DNA of 64,000 nt from Ignavibacteriales bacterium (GCA_016177735.1 JACOUS010000014.1:186001-250000); one strand, 5' to 3'; positions 50,734-61,530 are shown, numbered from the stretch's first letter. Numbers and translations are program-made. The notes: generated by a model not told the origin, from the letters alone.

Positions 50734-53394
50734 TCAGTTCATAGGAAGTTTAATTGTAAAGATGGCACCGCCGGTTTCTCTATTTTCTGCTTTTACCGAA
50801 CCTTTGTGCGCTTCAATAAAACCTTTTGCAATTGACAACCCCAAACCCGTACCGCCGGTTTTAGTTTGCGGCACGCGGTAAAATTTTTGAAACAGCTTCG
50901 GCAAAGTTTCTACTGTAAATCCCGAACCGTTATCGGCTATCGAAATTACACACGAATCATTTTCTGTTTTTACATTGATCAAAATCTCGCTTCCCTCTTT
51001 CGTGTAAGTTACTGAATTATGAAGAATATTTATAAGGGCTTGTTCCATTAAACCGTAATCGAACTTGAAGAGTTTAATTTCCTTCTGAATTTCTATCGTA
51101 AGTTTATGATTTGTTAACTCGTTTTTCAATCTGTTGACAGCACCGTAAATTAAATCCGAGATGTCGTGCCAATCGGATTTTAATTTCAGTACGCCGGATT
51201 CCAGCCGCGCCATATCGAGAAGATTCTCTACAAGTCTGTTCAATCTTTCAGCCGCAATATTTATTTCTTTCAAAATCCTTTTTACAAAATTTTCGTTCTT
51301 CAAATTTTCTTCGCTGTTGAAACTGCTTGCCGCACTTATAATTGTTGTGATCGGCGTTTTCAATTCGTGGGAAATCGAGTTGAACAATGTTTTGTATAAT
51401 TTTTCCGATTCGGAAACAACGAGCGATTCTTTTGCAAGTTCATTCAGGTATTCGCGTTCAAGTGTTGTAGTAATTTGTGCAATAAAAGTATCGAGCAAAA
51501 CCTGCTGATCGAACAAGAGCTGCTGATCATTCTTTGTTCTGATTCCGAGAACACCGAGACTATTGCGCAGACTGTTTAACGGATAATACGTTGCAACAGC
51601 AAGAGGAAGCGTATTTGTGAACATGCCGCATTTCTGTTTGTTAAGATATGCCCACTGTGCAATTCTCCATTCGCCGTCGTCTATCGAAAATGTACTTGCA
51701 AGATGAGAAGCCGGCGATATTTTTTTTTCTTGATTGAGCAGAAACAAAATAACATCGACATCAAAATGTTGTGTTATGTTTTTAACGGAAACTTCGGCAA
51801 CTTCATTCAAATCGTTTGCGGCTGAAAGATCTTTGGTAAGGTTGTAAAGAGCGTTAGTTCTTTTTTCTCTCTGCTTTACGAAAATTTCTTGCGAGCGGAT
51901 GCGCGCTGTTAAAAATCCGGTAACAATGGCAACAATAAAATACATCACAAACATCAACGCATCTTCAACTTTGTAAATATGGAATGTGTACTGCGGCGGT
52001 ATGAAAAAGAAATTCCAGCTTAACGCACTTAACAATGCCGCAATAAATGTTGGACCGGGTCCAAAATTAAAAAGAGGCATCAACGAAACAGTAAGTAGAA
52101 ACAGCAGCGAAACCGTTTGATAACCGATATCTTTATAAACCGTGTAGCAAAAAATGCCGACAATTAATACAATCAGCATTGCCAATTGGTATCTCAGCCA
52201 GCTCGATTGAAATCGGAGATAATTTTTCCATGAAATATTTCCTTCATCTTTTTTGTCGCCGCCTACTATATAAACATCAATATCGCCGCTGTTTTTTATC
52301 AGCCTCTCAACAATATCATGATGACCGGCAAGTTTAAGAAATTTTTTCTCGCGCGTTTTACCGACTATTATCTGAGTCACATTATTTTCTTTTGCTGCTT
52401 TAATTAATGCACCAACAACATCTTTATCCGAGACTGTAATTATTTCTGCTCCGAGTTCACGGGCAAGATTAAAATTTTTCTGGATCAGTTCTCTATTTTC
52501 CTCAGAAATTCTTTGCCCCGATTCAACATAGACGGCAAGCCACGATGTTTCCATCGAATACGCAAGCCGCCGTGTCCATCTAATAAGATCGGCAGAATAC
52601 GGACTTGGACTTACGGCAACCATAAACCGCTGCGACGATTTCCAAATAGCATCGATTCTCTTTTCGGTTTTGTAATCGCGCAGCTGCCAATCAACACGCT
52701 CGGCGGTCATTCTCAAAGCCATTTCACGAAGCGCGGTTAAATTTCCTTTACGGAAAAAATTTTGAACTGCCTGCTTCGAGCGTTCGGGTGCATAAACTTT
52801 TCCTTCTGAAAGTCTTTTCAAAAGTTCATCGGGAGTAATATCAACAAGTTCAACTTCATCGGCTTTTTCAAAAACAGAATCGGGAACCGTTTCGCGGATA
52901 ACCGAACCGGTAATCTGTCTGACTGTTTCTGCGCGGCTTTCGATATGCTGAACATTTAATGTCGTATAAACATCAATTCCGTTGTTGAGAATTTCGAAAA
53001 CATCTTGAAAACGTTTTACATGCCGGCTGCCCGGAATATTTGTATGTGCAAGTTCATCAATAATTACAAGCTTGGGTTTTCTTTTGAGTATTGCATCGAG
53101 ATCCGTTTCCTTAAAAATTGTTCCGCGGTATTCTATTTCTTTCAAAGGAATTTGTTCGAGTCCTTCGAGAAGTTCTTCGGTTTCTTTTCGTTTATGAGTT
53201 TCAACAAGTCCTACTACAACATCAACGCCGTCTCTTTTTGCTGTTTGTGCTGCTTCAAGCATAGTGTAAGTTTTGCCGACTCCGGCACACATTCCGAAAA
53301 ATATTTTCAGTTTCCCCTTCTGCGCATTTAATTCTTCTTGCTTGATCGATTCAAGCAGCGAATCGGGATTCGGTCTTTCTTCTGTTGCATTCAT
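50734..53394 (-). CDS. kdpD: Potassium-sensing histidine kinase KdpD
   Basis: 886 residues. N-terminal KdpD domain with Walker-A GMCAGVGKTYT, then a universal-stress-like domain (about 250-375), four membrane spans (about 395-500), a GAF-like part, HisKA with His in SISHELKTPITT and HATPase with NILHNSVTYT, DNGSGF and GGTGLGLSIA. The full E. coli architecture is kept. It senses K+ and turgor and phosphorylates KdpE. Encoded right after kdpC. Confidence 0.95.
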   Translation of the reverse strand: MNATEERPNPDSLLESIKQEELNAQKGKLKIFFGMCAGVGKTYTMLEAAQTAKRDGVDVVVGLVETHKRKETEELLEGLEQIPLKEIEYRGTIFKETDLDAILKRKPKLVIIDELAHTNIPGSRHVKRFQDVFEILNNGIDVYTTLNVQHIESRAETVRQITGSVIRETVPDSVFEKADEVELVDITPDELLKRLSEGKVYAPERSKQAVQNFFRKGNLTALREMALRMTAERVDWQLRDYKTEKRIDAIWKSSQRFMVAVSPSPYSADLIRWTRRLAYSMETSWLAVYVESGQRISEENRELIQKNFNLARELGAEIITVSDKDVVGALIKAAKENNVTQIIVGKTREKKFLKLAGHHDIVERLIKNSGDIDVYIVGGDKKDEGNISWKNYLRFQSSWLRYQLAMLIVLIVGIFCYTVYKDIGYQTVSLLFLLTVSLMPLFNFGPGPTFIAALLSALSWNFFFIPPQYTFHIYKVEDALMFVMYFIVAIVTGFLTARIRSQEIFVKQREKRTNALYNLTKDLSAANDLNEVAEVSVKNITQHFDVDVILFLLNQEKKISPASHLASTFSIDDGEWRIAQWAYLNKQKCGMFTNTLPLAVATYYPLNSLRNSLGVLGIRTKNDQQLLFDQQVLLDTFIAQITTTLEREYLNELAKESLVVSESEKLYKTLFNSISHELKTPITTIISAASSFNSEENLKNENFVKRILKEINIAAERLNRLVENLLDMARLESGVLKLKSDWHDISDLIYGAVNRLKNELTNHKLTIEIQKEIKLFKFDYGLMEQALINILHNSVTYTKEGSEILINVKTENDSCVISIADNGSGFTVETLPKLFQKFYRVPQTKTGGTGLGLSIAKGFIEAHKGSVKAENRETGGAIFTIKLPMN

Positions 53395-53398
53395 TTTA

Positions 53399-53974
53399 TT
53401 ACTCTATTTTATCAAGTTCGATGTTGAGCAAAAGAACATTTATTGTTGGTTTACAGAGAAATCCAAACTGCGGTTTTTCGGTTAACGAAGCAATAAGCAG
53501 AATAATTAATCGTCTTCGGTGTTCATCAAAATTTCTTGCTTTGGTAATTCGTCCGACTTGCAAAAAAGCGGCTTGCGGAGTTATATGCGGATCAACTCCG
53601 CTTGCAGATGCAAAAAGCATTTCGTGCGGAGTTAAATCCGCATCATTGATATAATTCTTTTCTGCAAATTCTTTTTTCCTTTCATCGAACAAAGATTTGA
53701 GCTTTGTGCTTGTCATCCCAAAATTGCTCGCACCGGACGGCATTGGACTAAAATCAATTTCAGATGGACGCGATGAAAAATATTTATCGCTCACAAATTT
53801 TTGTCCGATCAATTCTGAACCGATCAACTTTCCATCTTTTTTTATCACACTGCCGGAAGCTTCTTGTGGAAAAATTATTTGTGCCGCGAAAGTAATAAAG
53901 AGCGGGTAGATTAAACCGGTAATTATTGTGAGCATCAAAAAAATTTTTAACGATATAACAATTTGCGGTTTCAT
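53399..53974 (-). CDS. kdpC: Potassium-transporting ATPase subunit KdpC
   Basis: About 191 residues from ATG 53974 (GAGGAATGATGAA before it; a GTG five codons upstream is possible). One N-terminal membrane span, then the family motifs GSELIGQKFVSDKYFSSRPS and LFASASGVDPHITPQAAFLQ. KdpC stabilises the KdpFABC complex and helps nucleotide binding. Confidence 0.93.
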   Translation of the reverse strand: MKPQIVISLKIFLMLTIITGLIYPLFITFAAQIIFPQEASGSVIKKDGKLIGSELIGQKFVSDKYFSSRPSEIDFSPMPSGASNFGMTSTKLKSLFDERKKEFAEKNYINDADLTPHEMLFASASGVDPHITPQAAFLQVGRITKARNFDEHRRRLIILLIASLTEKPQFGFLCKPTINVLLLNIELDKIE

Positions 53975-53993
53975 TTCATCATTCCTCACTTCA

Positions 53994-56096
53994 TCAAATT
54001 ATTCCAAGCATAGTTATTACAACGTCGATTAATTTTATACCGGCGAACGGAACAATAAGTCCGCCGATGCCGTAAATTAAAATATTTCTTTTAAGAATTG
54101 CTTCGGCTCCTTCGGGACGATATTTGATTCCCTTCAATGCAAGCGGCACAAGCAGAATTATAATTATCGCATTAAAAATCACCGCGCTCAGAATTGCACT
54201 TTGCGGAGTCGATAGATTCATAATGTTTAGTACCGATAAAGGACCTTTTGCCGGACCGGCGGCGTACAGTGCTGCAGTGATTGCCGGAATAATTGCAAAA
54301 TATTTTGCAACATCGTTTGCAATGCTGAATGTAGTGAGCGAGCCGCGTGTCATCAATAATTGTTTGCCGATTTCAACAACTTCGATCAGTTTAGTCGGAT
54401 TGCTGTCGAGGTCAATCATGTTGCCGGCTTCTCGTGCGGCTTGAGTGCCGCTGTTCATCGCAATTCCCACATCGGCTTGTGCAAGTGCCGGTGCATCGTT
54501 TGTACCGTCGCCAATCATGCCTACCATTTTTCCGTTGGCTTGTTCATCGCGGATTTTTTTTAGTTTGTCTTCGGGCTTTGCTTCTGCAATAAAATCATCA
54601 ACACCGGCTTCTGCTGCAATTGAAGTTGCTGTTAGCGGGTTATCGCCGGTAATCATCACTGTCTTGATTCCCATCTTTCTTAATTGCGCGAAGCGTTCTT
54701 TGATTCCTCCTTTAACAACATCTTTCAATTGAATAACACCGAGCACTTTTTTGTTTTCAACAACAATCAATGGAGTTCCGCCGGCAAGAGAAATATCAAC
54801 TCCAATCATCTGCGTAAATAAAAAATCAGAGTTCGAGCTTATGTGGAGATTACTCTCTTCCGAAATATATTTTCTGATTGCATCGATTGAACCTTTGCGA
54901 ATAATTCTTTCTTCGGAATTCTCCGCCGCCTGAATATCCACGCCGCTCATTTGCGATTGCGCGCTGAACGGAATGAACCGTGCATTCAACTCATGAATGT
55001 TCCTTCCTCTTATTCCAAATTTTTCTTTTGCGAGAACAACAATCGATCTTCCTTCGGGCGTTTCATCGGCAAGCGATGCAAGCTGAGCCGCATCTGCCAA
55101 ATATTTTTCAGTAGTGCCCGGCGCCGGTACAAATTCGGTAGCCATTCTGTTGCCAAGAGTAATCGTACCGGTTTTATCGAGAAGAAGCACATCGATATCT
55201 CCGGCGGCTTCAACAGCTCTGCCGCTCATTGCAATAACATTGTGGTTTAATAATCTGTCCATTCCGCTGATACCGATTGCACTCAACAAACCGCCGATTG
55301 TAGTTGGAATTAGGCAGACGAGCAGCGATACCAGAATCGGTATCGAAACAGAATTCAGTAAAGAGGCATCGCCGCTGTTATGATATTGAACGAAAATCCT
55401 TAACGTAATTACAACAAACAGAAAAATTATCGAGAGCCCTGAAAGTAAAATTGAAAGAGCAATTTCATTCGGAGTCTTTTTCCGTTTTGCATTTTCAACA
55501 AGCGAAATCATTTTATCGAGATATGTATCGCCCGGGTTCGCGGTGATTCTTATAATAATTTTGTCGCTTATTACTTTTGTACCGCCGGTAATAGCGCTTC
55601 TATCACCGCCGCTTTCGCGTATTACCGGCGCAGATTCTCCGGTGATTGCAGATTCATCAACGCTCGCAATTCCTTTCACAACTTCGCCGTCCGCCGGAAT
55701 TATATCGCCGGTTTCGCAAACAACAAGATCATTTATTCTCAAGTCCACAGCCGGAATTTTTTCTTCGTGGTCGTTCACGAGTTTTCGCGCAATTGTTGAT
55801 GTTCTTTGTTTCCGCAAACTTTCGGATTGAGCTTTGCCTCTTCCTTCTGCTATTGCTTCTGCAAAATTTGCAAAGAATACCGTGAACCAGAGCCAAACAA
55901 TAATCTGAAAATTAAACGAAGAAAAATTTCCTCTGCTTAAATCAACGGAAAACAAAATGGAAGCTAGTGCCGCACCGATAGCTACCATAAAAATTACGGG
56001 ATTGCGTACCAATGTTTTCGGATTCAATTTTGCAAAAGAATCCTTTGCCGCTTCCGCTAAAATTTTTTTATCGAATAGTTTTCTTTCTTCTCTCAT
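53994..56096 (-). CDS. kdpB: Potassium-transporting P-type ATPase subunit KdpB
   Basis: 700 residues. Catalytic subunit: phosphorylated Asp in [16 protein letters not shown], actuator TGES in [10 protein letters not shown], and hinge [20 protein letters not shown]. It hydrolyses ATP to drive K+ uptake through KdpA. It starts after a 248-base gap from kdpA, larger than usual for this operon and filled with palindromes. Confidence 0.96.
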   Translation of the reverse strand: MREERKLFDKKILAEAAKDSFAKLNPKTLVRNPVIFMVAIGAALASILFSVDLSRGNFSSFNFQIIVWLWFTVFFANFAEAIAEGRGKAQSESLRKQRTSTIARKLVNDHEEKIPAVDLRINDLVVCETGDIIPADGEVVKGIASVDESAITGESAPVIRESGGDRSAITGGTKVISDKIIIRITANPGDTYLDKMISLVENAKRKKTPNEIALSILLSGLSIIFLFVVITLRIFVQYHNSGDASLLNSVSIPILVSLLVCLIPTTIGGLLSAIGISGMDRLLNHNVIAMSGRAVEAAGDIDVLLLDKTGTITLGNRMATEFVPAPGTTEKYLADAAQLASLADETPEGRSIVVLAKEKFGIRGRNIHELNARFIPFSAQSQMSGVDIQAAENSEERIIRKGSIDAIRKYISEESNLHISSNSDFLFTQMIGVDISLAGGTPLIVVENKKVLGVIQLKDVVKGGIKERFAQLRKMGIKTVMITGDNPLTATSIAAEAGVDDFIAEAKPEDKLKKIRDEQANGKMVGMIGDGTNDAPALAQADVGIAMNSGTQAAREAGNMIDLDSNPTKLIEVVEIGKQLLMTRGSLTTFSIANDVAKYFAIIPAITAALYAAGPAKGPLSVLNIMNLSTPQSAILSAVIFNAIIIILLVPLALKGIKYRPEGAEAILKRNILIYGIGGLIVPFAGIKLIDVVITMLGII

Positions 56097-56344
56097 TTTT
56101 TATCATTTTAAATATCTCAAGCTGCCTATATGATATGGGGTTAAAACCCCTTAATCTATTGGGACATTTAATTATCTCGTCCTAAAGGTAGTGGCAATTG
56201 CCCCGACCTTCGAGCCGGGGAATATTACAAGCTCAAAAAACACACGGGGCTTTAGCCCCAAATTTTAGAGCGGTTAACACGAGTAAAATATTTTCCTTTG
56301 TAGGAAACTTAGTGCGTCCCGGCGTATTGCGTTCCCTACTTATT
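56097..56344. repeat. Palindromic repeats between kdpA and kdpB
   Basis: Three hairpins: GGGGTTAAAACCCC, CCCCGACCTTCGAGCCGGGG and GGGGCTTTAGCCCC, plus the GGTAGTGGCAATT motif at 56187-56199. No gene. They lie inside the kdp transcript, where they could attenuate or protect mRNA. Confidence 0.6.
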
Positions 56345-58039
56345 CTAAAAAACAATTCCGCGCTGCATCAAAAAATGTTCTAGTATCGGTCCCACGGCAA
56401 GCGAAGGGAAAAATGTTAATGCACCAACAATAAGAATCACACCGGTTAGAAGAATTCCGAATAGTAAACTATCCGTGTGCAAAGTTCCTTGCGAAACCGG
56501 AGTAATATTTTTCTTCACAAGACTTCCGGCAATTGCCATCACCGGAATTATTACACCGTATCTTCCGATTAAAATTCCGAGCGATATCATCAGATTATAA
56601 AAAAACGTGTTTGTATTTAAACCGGCAAATGCACTTCCGTTATTTCCGGCGGCTGAAGAAAACGCGTACAAAATTTCCGAGAAACCGTGGGGACCTTTAT
56701 TTGCAATGCTCGACAAACCGGCATTTACACTCAAAGCAATTGCAGTAAATAGGAGAATAACGATGCCGGGCAATAGTACGGCAATAATCGTCCATTTGAT
56801 TTCGTATGCTTCTATTTTTTTGCCGAGATATTCGGGCGTTCTTCCAATCATCAAACCGACAATAAAAACAGTTAGAAAAATAAAAAGCAGCATTCCGTAC
56901 AAACCTGAGCCGACACCGCCGAAAATAATTTCTCCGAGTTGAATATTGAGTAATGCAAACATTCCGGCAACCGGCGATAAACTGCTGTGCATCGAATTAA
57001 TGGAACCGTTTGATGCCGCTGTTGTTGCAGAAGACCACAGCACGCTGTTCAATATTCCGAAGCGTGTTTCCTTCCCTTCCATAATTCCGCTTGTTTGAAA
57101 AATATTGTTATGCGAATATTCCGCAGCCGCAGAGCAGGCAAATGATATCACGAAAAGAAACAGCATCACACCGAATATCATCCAAGCTTGCCGCTTCGAG
57201 CCGACAATTTTTCCGAAAGCAAAAACAAGTGCACCGGGAATTAAAATAATAGAAAGCATTTCTAAAAAATTTGAAAACGGCGTCGGGTTCTCAAACGGAA
57301 ATGAGCTGTTGGTGTTAAAAAATCCACCGCCGTTTGTGCCGAGCTGCTTTATTGCAATTTGTGATGCCGCCGGTCCCATCGGAATCATTTGTTTGTAACC
57401 TTCGAGTGTTGTTACTTCAGTATATGATGAAAAAGTTTGAACCACACCCTGACTAACAAGAACTATTGCCAGCAAAATTGAAAGAGGCAGTAACACGTAA
57501 AGTGTAATTCGAACAAGATCGATCCAAAAATTTCCGAGCCCGTTTCCCTTTTTTATTTTTATTGCGCGGGCAATTACAAACATAACTGCAATCCCCGAAG
57601 CGGCACTCAAAAAATTCTGTACTGCCAAGCCGGTCATCTGAACAAAATAACTCAGTGTTGTTTCTCCGCCGTACGATTGCCAGTTTGTATTCGTTACAAA
57701 ACTAATGGCTGTATTTATTGCCAATGTTAATTCAACATTCGGAAGATTCATCGGATTAAGAGGAAGGTAACTTTGCAGTAATTGAAGAAGGACAAGTACA
57801 ATCATTCCGAACAAATTGAAAAATAGAAGTGAGAGAGTATAAACTTTCCAATCCATTTCCTCTGCCGGATTTATTCTGCAAAACTTGTAAATGATCTGCT
57901 CAATTTTGGTGAGTACCGGCGACAAAAAATTTTTATGTCCGTTCGCCACATTTGCAATAAATGAACCTAAAAATGGCGACACAACAATCAACAGAACGAA
58001 AAAAATTACTACTTGAATTAGTTCATATAGTTCAAACAT
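56345..58039 (-). CDS. kdpA: Potassium-transporting ATPase subunit KdpA
   Basis: 564 residues, about ten membrane spans; the K+-channel-like subunit. Selectivity loops are visible: TNTNWQSYGGETTLSYF, LGTNGGGFFNTNSSFPFENP, and SAAGNNGSAFAGLNTNT. High-affinity K+ passes from here to KdpB. It follows the short kdpF gene by 18 bases. Confidence 0.96.
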   Translation of the reverse strand: MFELYELIQVVIFFVLLIVVSPFLGSFIANVANGHKNFLSPVLTKIEQIIYKFCRINPAEEMDWKVYTLSLLFFNLFGMIVLVLLQLLQSYLPLNPMNLPNVELTLAINTAISFVTNTNWQSYGGETTLSYFVQMTGLAVQNFLSAASGIAVMFVIARAIKIKKGNGLGNFWIDLVRITLYVLLPLSILLAIVLVSQGVVQTFSSYTEVTTLEGYKQMIPMGPAASQIAIKQLGTNGGGFFNTNSSFPFENPTPFSNFLEMLSIILIPGALVFAFGKIVGSKRQAWMIFGVMLFLFVISFACSAAAEYSHNNIFQTSGIMEGKETRFGILNSVLWSSATTAASNGSINSMHSSLSPVAGMFALLNIQLGEIIFGGVGSGLYGMLLFIFLTVFIVGLMIGRTPEYLGKKIEAYEIKWTIIAVLLPGIVILLFTAIALSVNAGLSSIANKGPHGFSEILYAFSSAAGNNGSAFAGLNTNTFFYNLMISLGILIGRYGVIIPVMAIAGSLVKKNITPVSQGTLHTDSLLFGILLTGVILIVGALTFFPSLAVGPILEHFLMQRGIVF

Positions 58040-58057
58040 TTTTTTCTCTCTTTCCCG

Positions 58058-58153
58058 TCAAAATTTTTCCGGCTTTATCAGAGTGTAGAGAAGATAAATC
58101 AACACAACCACCGATACGGCAAGTGAAATAATTATCTCGAAATCGCTCTCCAT
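58058..58153 (-). CDS. kdpF: Small membrane subunit KdpF
   Basis: 31 codons: one membrane span (SLAVSVVVLIYLLYTLI) and the KPEKF end, as in KdpF. AAAGGAGAAATT is a strong ribosome-binding site. It precedes kdpA in the classic order; KdpF stabilises the complex. Confidence 0.85.
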   Translation of the reverse strand: MESDFEIIISLAVSVVVLIYLLYTLIKPEKF

Positions 58154-58305
58154 AATTTCTCCTTTACTACTGAAGCGAACATAACAGAATGTTTATAAAG
58201 ACCTGATCAAAAATGAGGTGTGATGCATAAAGATATTATAAAGATTTGGATCTGCCATCCGCTTAAATTTTAAGAGCGCTTTTAGATATCGAAGCCGACA
58301 ATTAG

Positions 58306-58313
58306 TATATTTG
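58306..58313 (+). promoter_or_regulatory. Possible TAnnTTTG promoter element of the outer-membrane gene
   Basis: TATATTTG about 100 bases before the ATG at 58417, in the divergent gap between kdpF and this gene. No -33 box is certain. Confidence 0.4.
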
Positions 58314-58416
58314 CATCCGAAAAATCTTACGTAAAATCTTGTACATATTCTTGCTCTATTTTTTTGATAAGAACATGAATAAGAGCAAGAGTATATAAAA
58401 ATAAACGAGAAAGGGG

Positions 58417-59100
58417 ATGAAAAAATATTTATTGCTTGCAGCAGTTTTATTTTGTTTGACTGCTGTTGTACAAGCGCAAACTATTGGCGGAAGTATAATG
58501 ATCGGCTCACCGCAAGGTGAGTTCAGAACAAACGTTGACCGGCTCGGTTACGGTTTACAATTACACGGAACATTTTGGACTCCAAACGAAGAACGCCCGT
58601 TTACAATCGGATTGAACATCGGTTACATGATTTACGGCGAAATGACGGAACACAGACCGTTGAGCGAATACATTCCCGATGTGAACGTTGAAGTAAGCAG
58701 AACAAACAGCCTTGCCAATTTCCATTTTTTAATGCAAGTCTCCCCTTTCAACGGAACATTGAAGCCGTACATTGACGGCTTATTCGGCGGCGCATATATT
58801 TTTACTTCTACAAATGTAAAAAGCGAAAGCACACAAGAAAGCTTTGCAGAATCAACAAACTGGGATGATTTTACATGGAGCTACGGCGGCGGTGTCGGAT
58901 TACTTATTCAACTTGCAGAAGATCTCGGCGATGTAAAAAATTTGTACCTCGATTTAAAAGCGAGATACGTTTACGGATCGGAAGCATCATACTTAACCGA
59001 AAATGATGTAGAAGTTTCAAACGGAAAAGTTTATTACTATCCGCGTAAATCAAAAACGGATTTACTTACATTTCACATCGGTGTAACAGCTTATTTTTGA
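58417..59100 (+). CDS. Outer-membrane beta-barrel protein
   Basis: 227 residues: signal peptide (MKKYLLLAAVLFCLTAVVQA), then alternating strands ending in FHIGVTAYF, the OmpA/OmpW-type small barrel layout. No family-specific motif beyond this. It is divergent from the kdp operon and upstream of fba; function unknown. Confidence 0.75.
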   Translation: MKKYLLLAAVLFCLTAVVQAQTIGGSIMIGSPQGEFRTNVDRLGYGLQLHGTFWTPNEERPFTIGLNIGYMIYGEMTEHRPLSEYIPDVNVEVSRTNSLANFHFLMQVSPFNGTLKPYIDGLFGGAYIFTSTNVKSESTQESFAESTNWDDFTWSYGGGVGLLIQLAEDLGDVKNLYLDLKARYVYGSEASYLTENDVEVSNGKVYYYPRKSKTDLLTFHIGVTAYF

Positions 59101-59180
59101 TCTGCAATAAATCCGTCTGCAAAACTTTCTAACAGTTTTGATAAATAAAAAAACGACATTCATTAATAATGGTGAGAACT

Positions 59181-60173
59181 ATGATAACTTACAAAGAATT
59201 GGGTTTAGTGAACTCAAAAGAATTATTTCAGAAAGCAGTAAAAGGCGGCTACGCAATTCCGGCTTTCAACTTTAATAACCTTGAACAATTACAGGCAATT
59301 ATCGGCGCATGTGTTGAAACAAAATCGCCGGTAATTCTTCAAGTATCAAGCGGTGCACGCAAATATGCAAACCAAACTTTATTGAAACATCTTGCAAAAG
59401 GTGCTGTTGATTATGCTCATGAACTCGGTTTCGATATTCCGATTGTTCTGCATCTTGATCACGGCGATACTTTCGAACTTTGCAAATCGTGCGTTGAATC
59501 CGGATTCTCTTCTGTGATGATCGACGGCTCCCATCATCCGTATGAAAAGAACGTTGAACTTACCGCACAAGTCGTTGAATACGCTCACAAATATGATGTA
59601 AGCGTTGAAGGCGAACTCGGAGTTCTTGCCGGTATCGAAGACGAAGTTTCAAGCGAAGTTACACACTACACAAAACCGGAAGAAGTAGAAGACTTCGTTA
59701 AGAAAACCGGTGTTGATTCGCTTGCTATTTCAATCGGTACATCGCACGGTGCAAATAAATTTACACCGGCTCAGTGTACACGCAATGAAGACGGCATTCT
59801 TGTTCCGCCGCCGCTCCGTTTTGATATTCTTGAAGAAGTCGAAAAAAGAATTCCCGGCTTCCCGATTGTATTGCACGGTGCATCTTCCGTTCCGGTTGAT
59901 CTTGTTAAAATTATCAACGGCAACGGCGGAAAATTAAAAGATGCTGTCGGAATTCCCGAAGATCAATTACGCAAAGCTGCAGCTTCCGCCGTTTGCAAAG
60001 TGAACATCGATTCCGACGGAAGATTGGCAATGACCGCAGCAATTAGAAAAGCATTTGCAGATAACCCGGCAGAGTTCGATCCGCGTAAATATCTCGGTCC
60101 GGCACGCGATTCATTGAAAGAACTTTACAAACACAAAATTGTGAACGTACTCGGCAGCGGAAGTAAAGCATAA
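59181..60173 (+). CDS. fba: Class II fructose-bisphosphate aldolase
   Basis: 330 residues from ATG 59181 (GGTGAG before it; four codons earlier is another ATG). Zinc-dependent aldolase of glycolysis/gluconeogenesis. Zn and substrate residues: HLDHGDTFELC, IDGSHHPYEKN, VEGELGVLAG, GTSHGANKF, LHGASSVP, KVNIDSDGRLA. Followed by a class I aldolase gene, so two unrelated enzymes do the same reaction. Confidence 0.93.
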   Translation: MITYKELGLVNSKELFQKAVKGGYAIPAFNFNNLEQLQAIIGACVETKSPVILQVSSGARKYANQTLLKHLAKGAVDYAHELGFDIPIVLHLDHGDTFELCKSCVESGFSSVMIDGSHHPYEKNVELTAQVVEYAHKYDVSVEGELGVLAGIEDEVSSEVTHYTKPEEVEDFVKKTGVDSLAISIGTSHGANKFTPAQCTRNEDGILVPPPLRFDILEEVEKRIPGFPIVLHGASSVPVDLVKIINGNGGKLKDAVGIPEDQLRKAAASAVCKVNIDSDGRLAMTAAIRKAFADNPAEFDPRKYLGPARDSLKELYKHKIVNVLGSGSKA

Positions 60174-60199
60174 GTATTTAGTATTGAGATGATATCAGA

Positions 60200-60228
60200 A
60201 AGGGCGGTTCGGTGAATCGCCCTTTTTT
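60200..60228 (+). terminator. Hairpin terminator after class II aldolase
   Basis: AAGGGCGGTTC / GAATCGCCCTT (one G-T pair), loop GGT, followed by TTTTTGTTTTT, 26 bases after the stop. Confidence 0.8.
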
Positions 60229-60234
60229 GTTTTT

Positions 60235-60325
60235 AAAATCCGCGCAAATCCGCTTCATCAGAGCTTGCCCGCCGAAGGTCGGGCTTGCCCGCCGCTTGTT
60301 GGCGGGTTATCCGCGTTCCATTCTT
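60235..60325. repeat. Composite palindromic repeat, second copy
   Basis: AAAATCCGCGCAAATC... TCATCAGAG then CTTGCCCGCC twice, GGCGGGTTATCCGCGTTCCATTCTT. Same outer frame as 20251-20340; here the extra palindrome (GAAGGTCGGGCTTGCCCGCC) is inserted in the middle. Confidence 0.75.
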
Positions 60326-60403
60326 TGAATTGCTTTTAAACTGAGCAACCCGGCGCTTTTTTCCCCAATTAAAATTTTTGTGTAAAATAAAAAAACGATT
60401 TGC

Positions 60404-60411
60404 TAACTTTG
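60404..60411 (+). promoter_or_regulatory. TAnnTTTG promoter of the class I aldolase gene
   Basis: TAACTTTG 58 bases before the ATG at 60469, with TTTTTG 23 bases further upstream as a possible -33 box. Matches the Bacteroidota promoter pattern. Confidence 0.5.
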
Positions 60412-60468
60412 CACAAGAGAGCATCCACCCACTTACATATAATAATATCAAGAAAGATGAGGTTAGCT

Positions 60469-61530
60469 ATGATCGATAAAATAAAAGAATACCTTGGAAG
60501 CGAGGCAGATTCTCTTTTGAACCACAAAGCAAAATTTCCAAAAGAAAAATTGCATTTGCCCGGACCTGATTGGGTTGACAGAATATTCGCTCAGTCCGAT
60601 AGAAACATTAACGTTCTAAAAAATTTGGAATGGATGTATCAAACCGGCAGACTTACCGGCACGGGATATTTATCAATTCTTCCGGTAGATCAGGGAATCG
60701 AACATTCTGCCGGAGCTTCGTTTGCAAAGAACCCGGATTATTTTGATTCGGAGAATATCGTTAAACTTGCAATCGAAGGAGGATGCAATGCTGTTGCTTC
60801 AACACTCGGCATACTCGGAAGTGTTGCAAGAAAATATGCGCACAAAATTCCTTTCATACTAAAAATCAATCACAACGAGTTGTTAACGTTCCCGAATAAA
60901 GCAGACCAAATTATGTTTGCCGGAATTGAACAAGCATGGGATATGGGCGCCGCCGCAGTTGGTGCTACAATCTATTTCGGTTCCGAAGAGAGCGGAAGAC
61001 AAATTGTTGAAGTGAGCGAAGCTTTTCAATATGCACACGAACTCGGCATGGCAACAATTTTGTGGTGCTATTTGAGAAATCCCGATTTCAAAAAAGATAA
61101 AGATTATCATCTCTCTGCCGATTTAAGCGGACAGGCAAACCATCTCGGCGTTACAATTCAAGCGGATATCATCAAACAAAAACTGCCTGAAAACAACGGC
61201 GGTTACACAGCACTCAATATGGGAAATTCTTCGTACGGAAAAATTGATAAACGCGTTTACACGGAATTAACAACCGAACATCCGATTGATTTAACACGCT
61301 ATCAAGTTATGAATAATTATATGGGTCGCGCCGGATTAATCAACAGCGGCGGTGCTTCAGGCGAAAATGATTTTGCAGAAGCAGCACGAACTGCCGTAAT
61401 TAATAAACGTGCCGGCGGCATGGGATTAATTTCAGGTCGCAAAGCATTCCAGCGTCCGCTTGCTGAAGGAGTTAAACTCCTCAACGCAATTCAAGATGTT
61501 TATCTTTGCAAGGAAGTGACAGTGGCGTGA
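60469..61530 (+). CDS. Class I fructose-bisphosphate aldolase (FbaB/archaeal type)
   Basis: 353 residues from ATG 60469 (GATGAGG upstream). Schiff-base aldolase of the DhnA/FbaB group: [39 protein letters not shown], and [15 protein letters not shown] for phosphate binding. It acts on fructose-1,6-bisphosphate without metal. It stands directly after the class II gene with its own promoter and terminators, so the two may be used under different conditions. Confidence 0.9.
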   Translation: MIDKIKEYLGSEADSLLNHKAKFPKEKLHLPGPDWVDRIFAQSDRNINVLKNLEWMYQTGRLTGTGYLSILPVDQGIEHSAGASFAKNPDYFDSENIVKLAIEGGCNAVASTLGILGSVARKYAHKIPFILKINHNELLTFPNKADQIMFAGIEQAWDMGAAAVGATIYFGSEESGRQIVEVSEAFQYAHELGMATILWCYLRNPDFKKDKDYHLSADLSGQANHLGVTIQADIIKQKLPENNGGYTALNMGNSSYGKIDKRVYTELTTEHPIDLTRYQVMNNYMGRAGLINSGGASGENDFAEAARTAVINKRAGGMGLISGRKAFQRPLAEGVKLLNAIQDVYLCKEVTVA

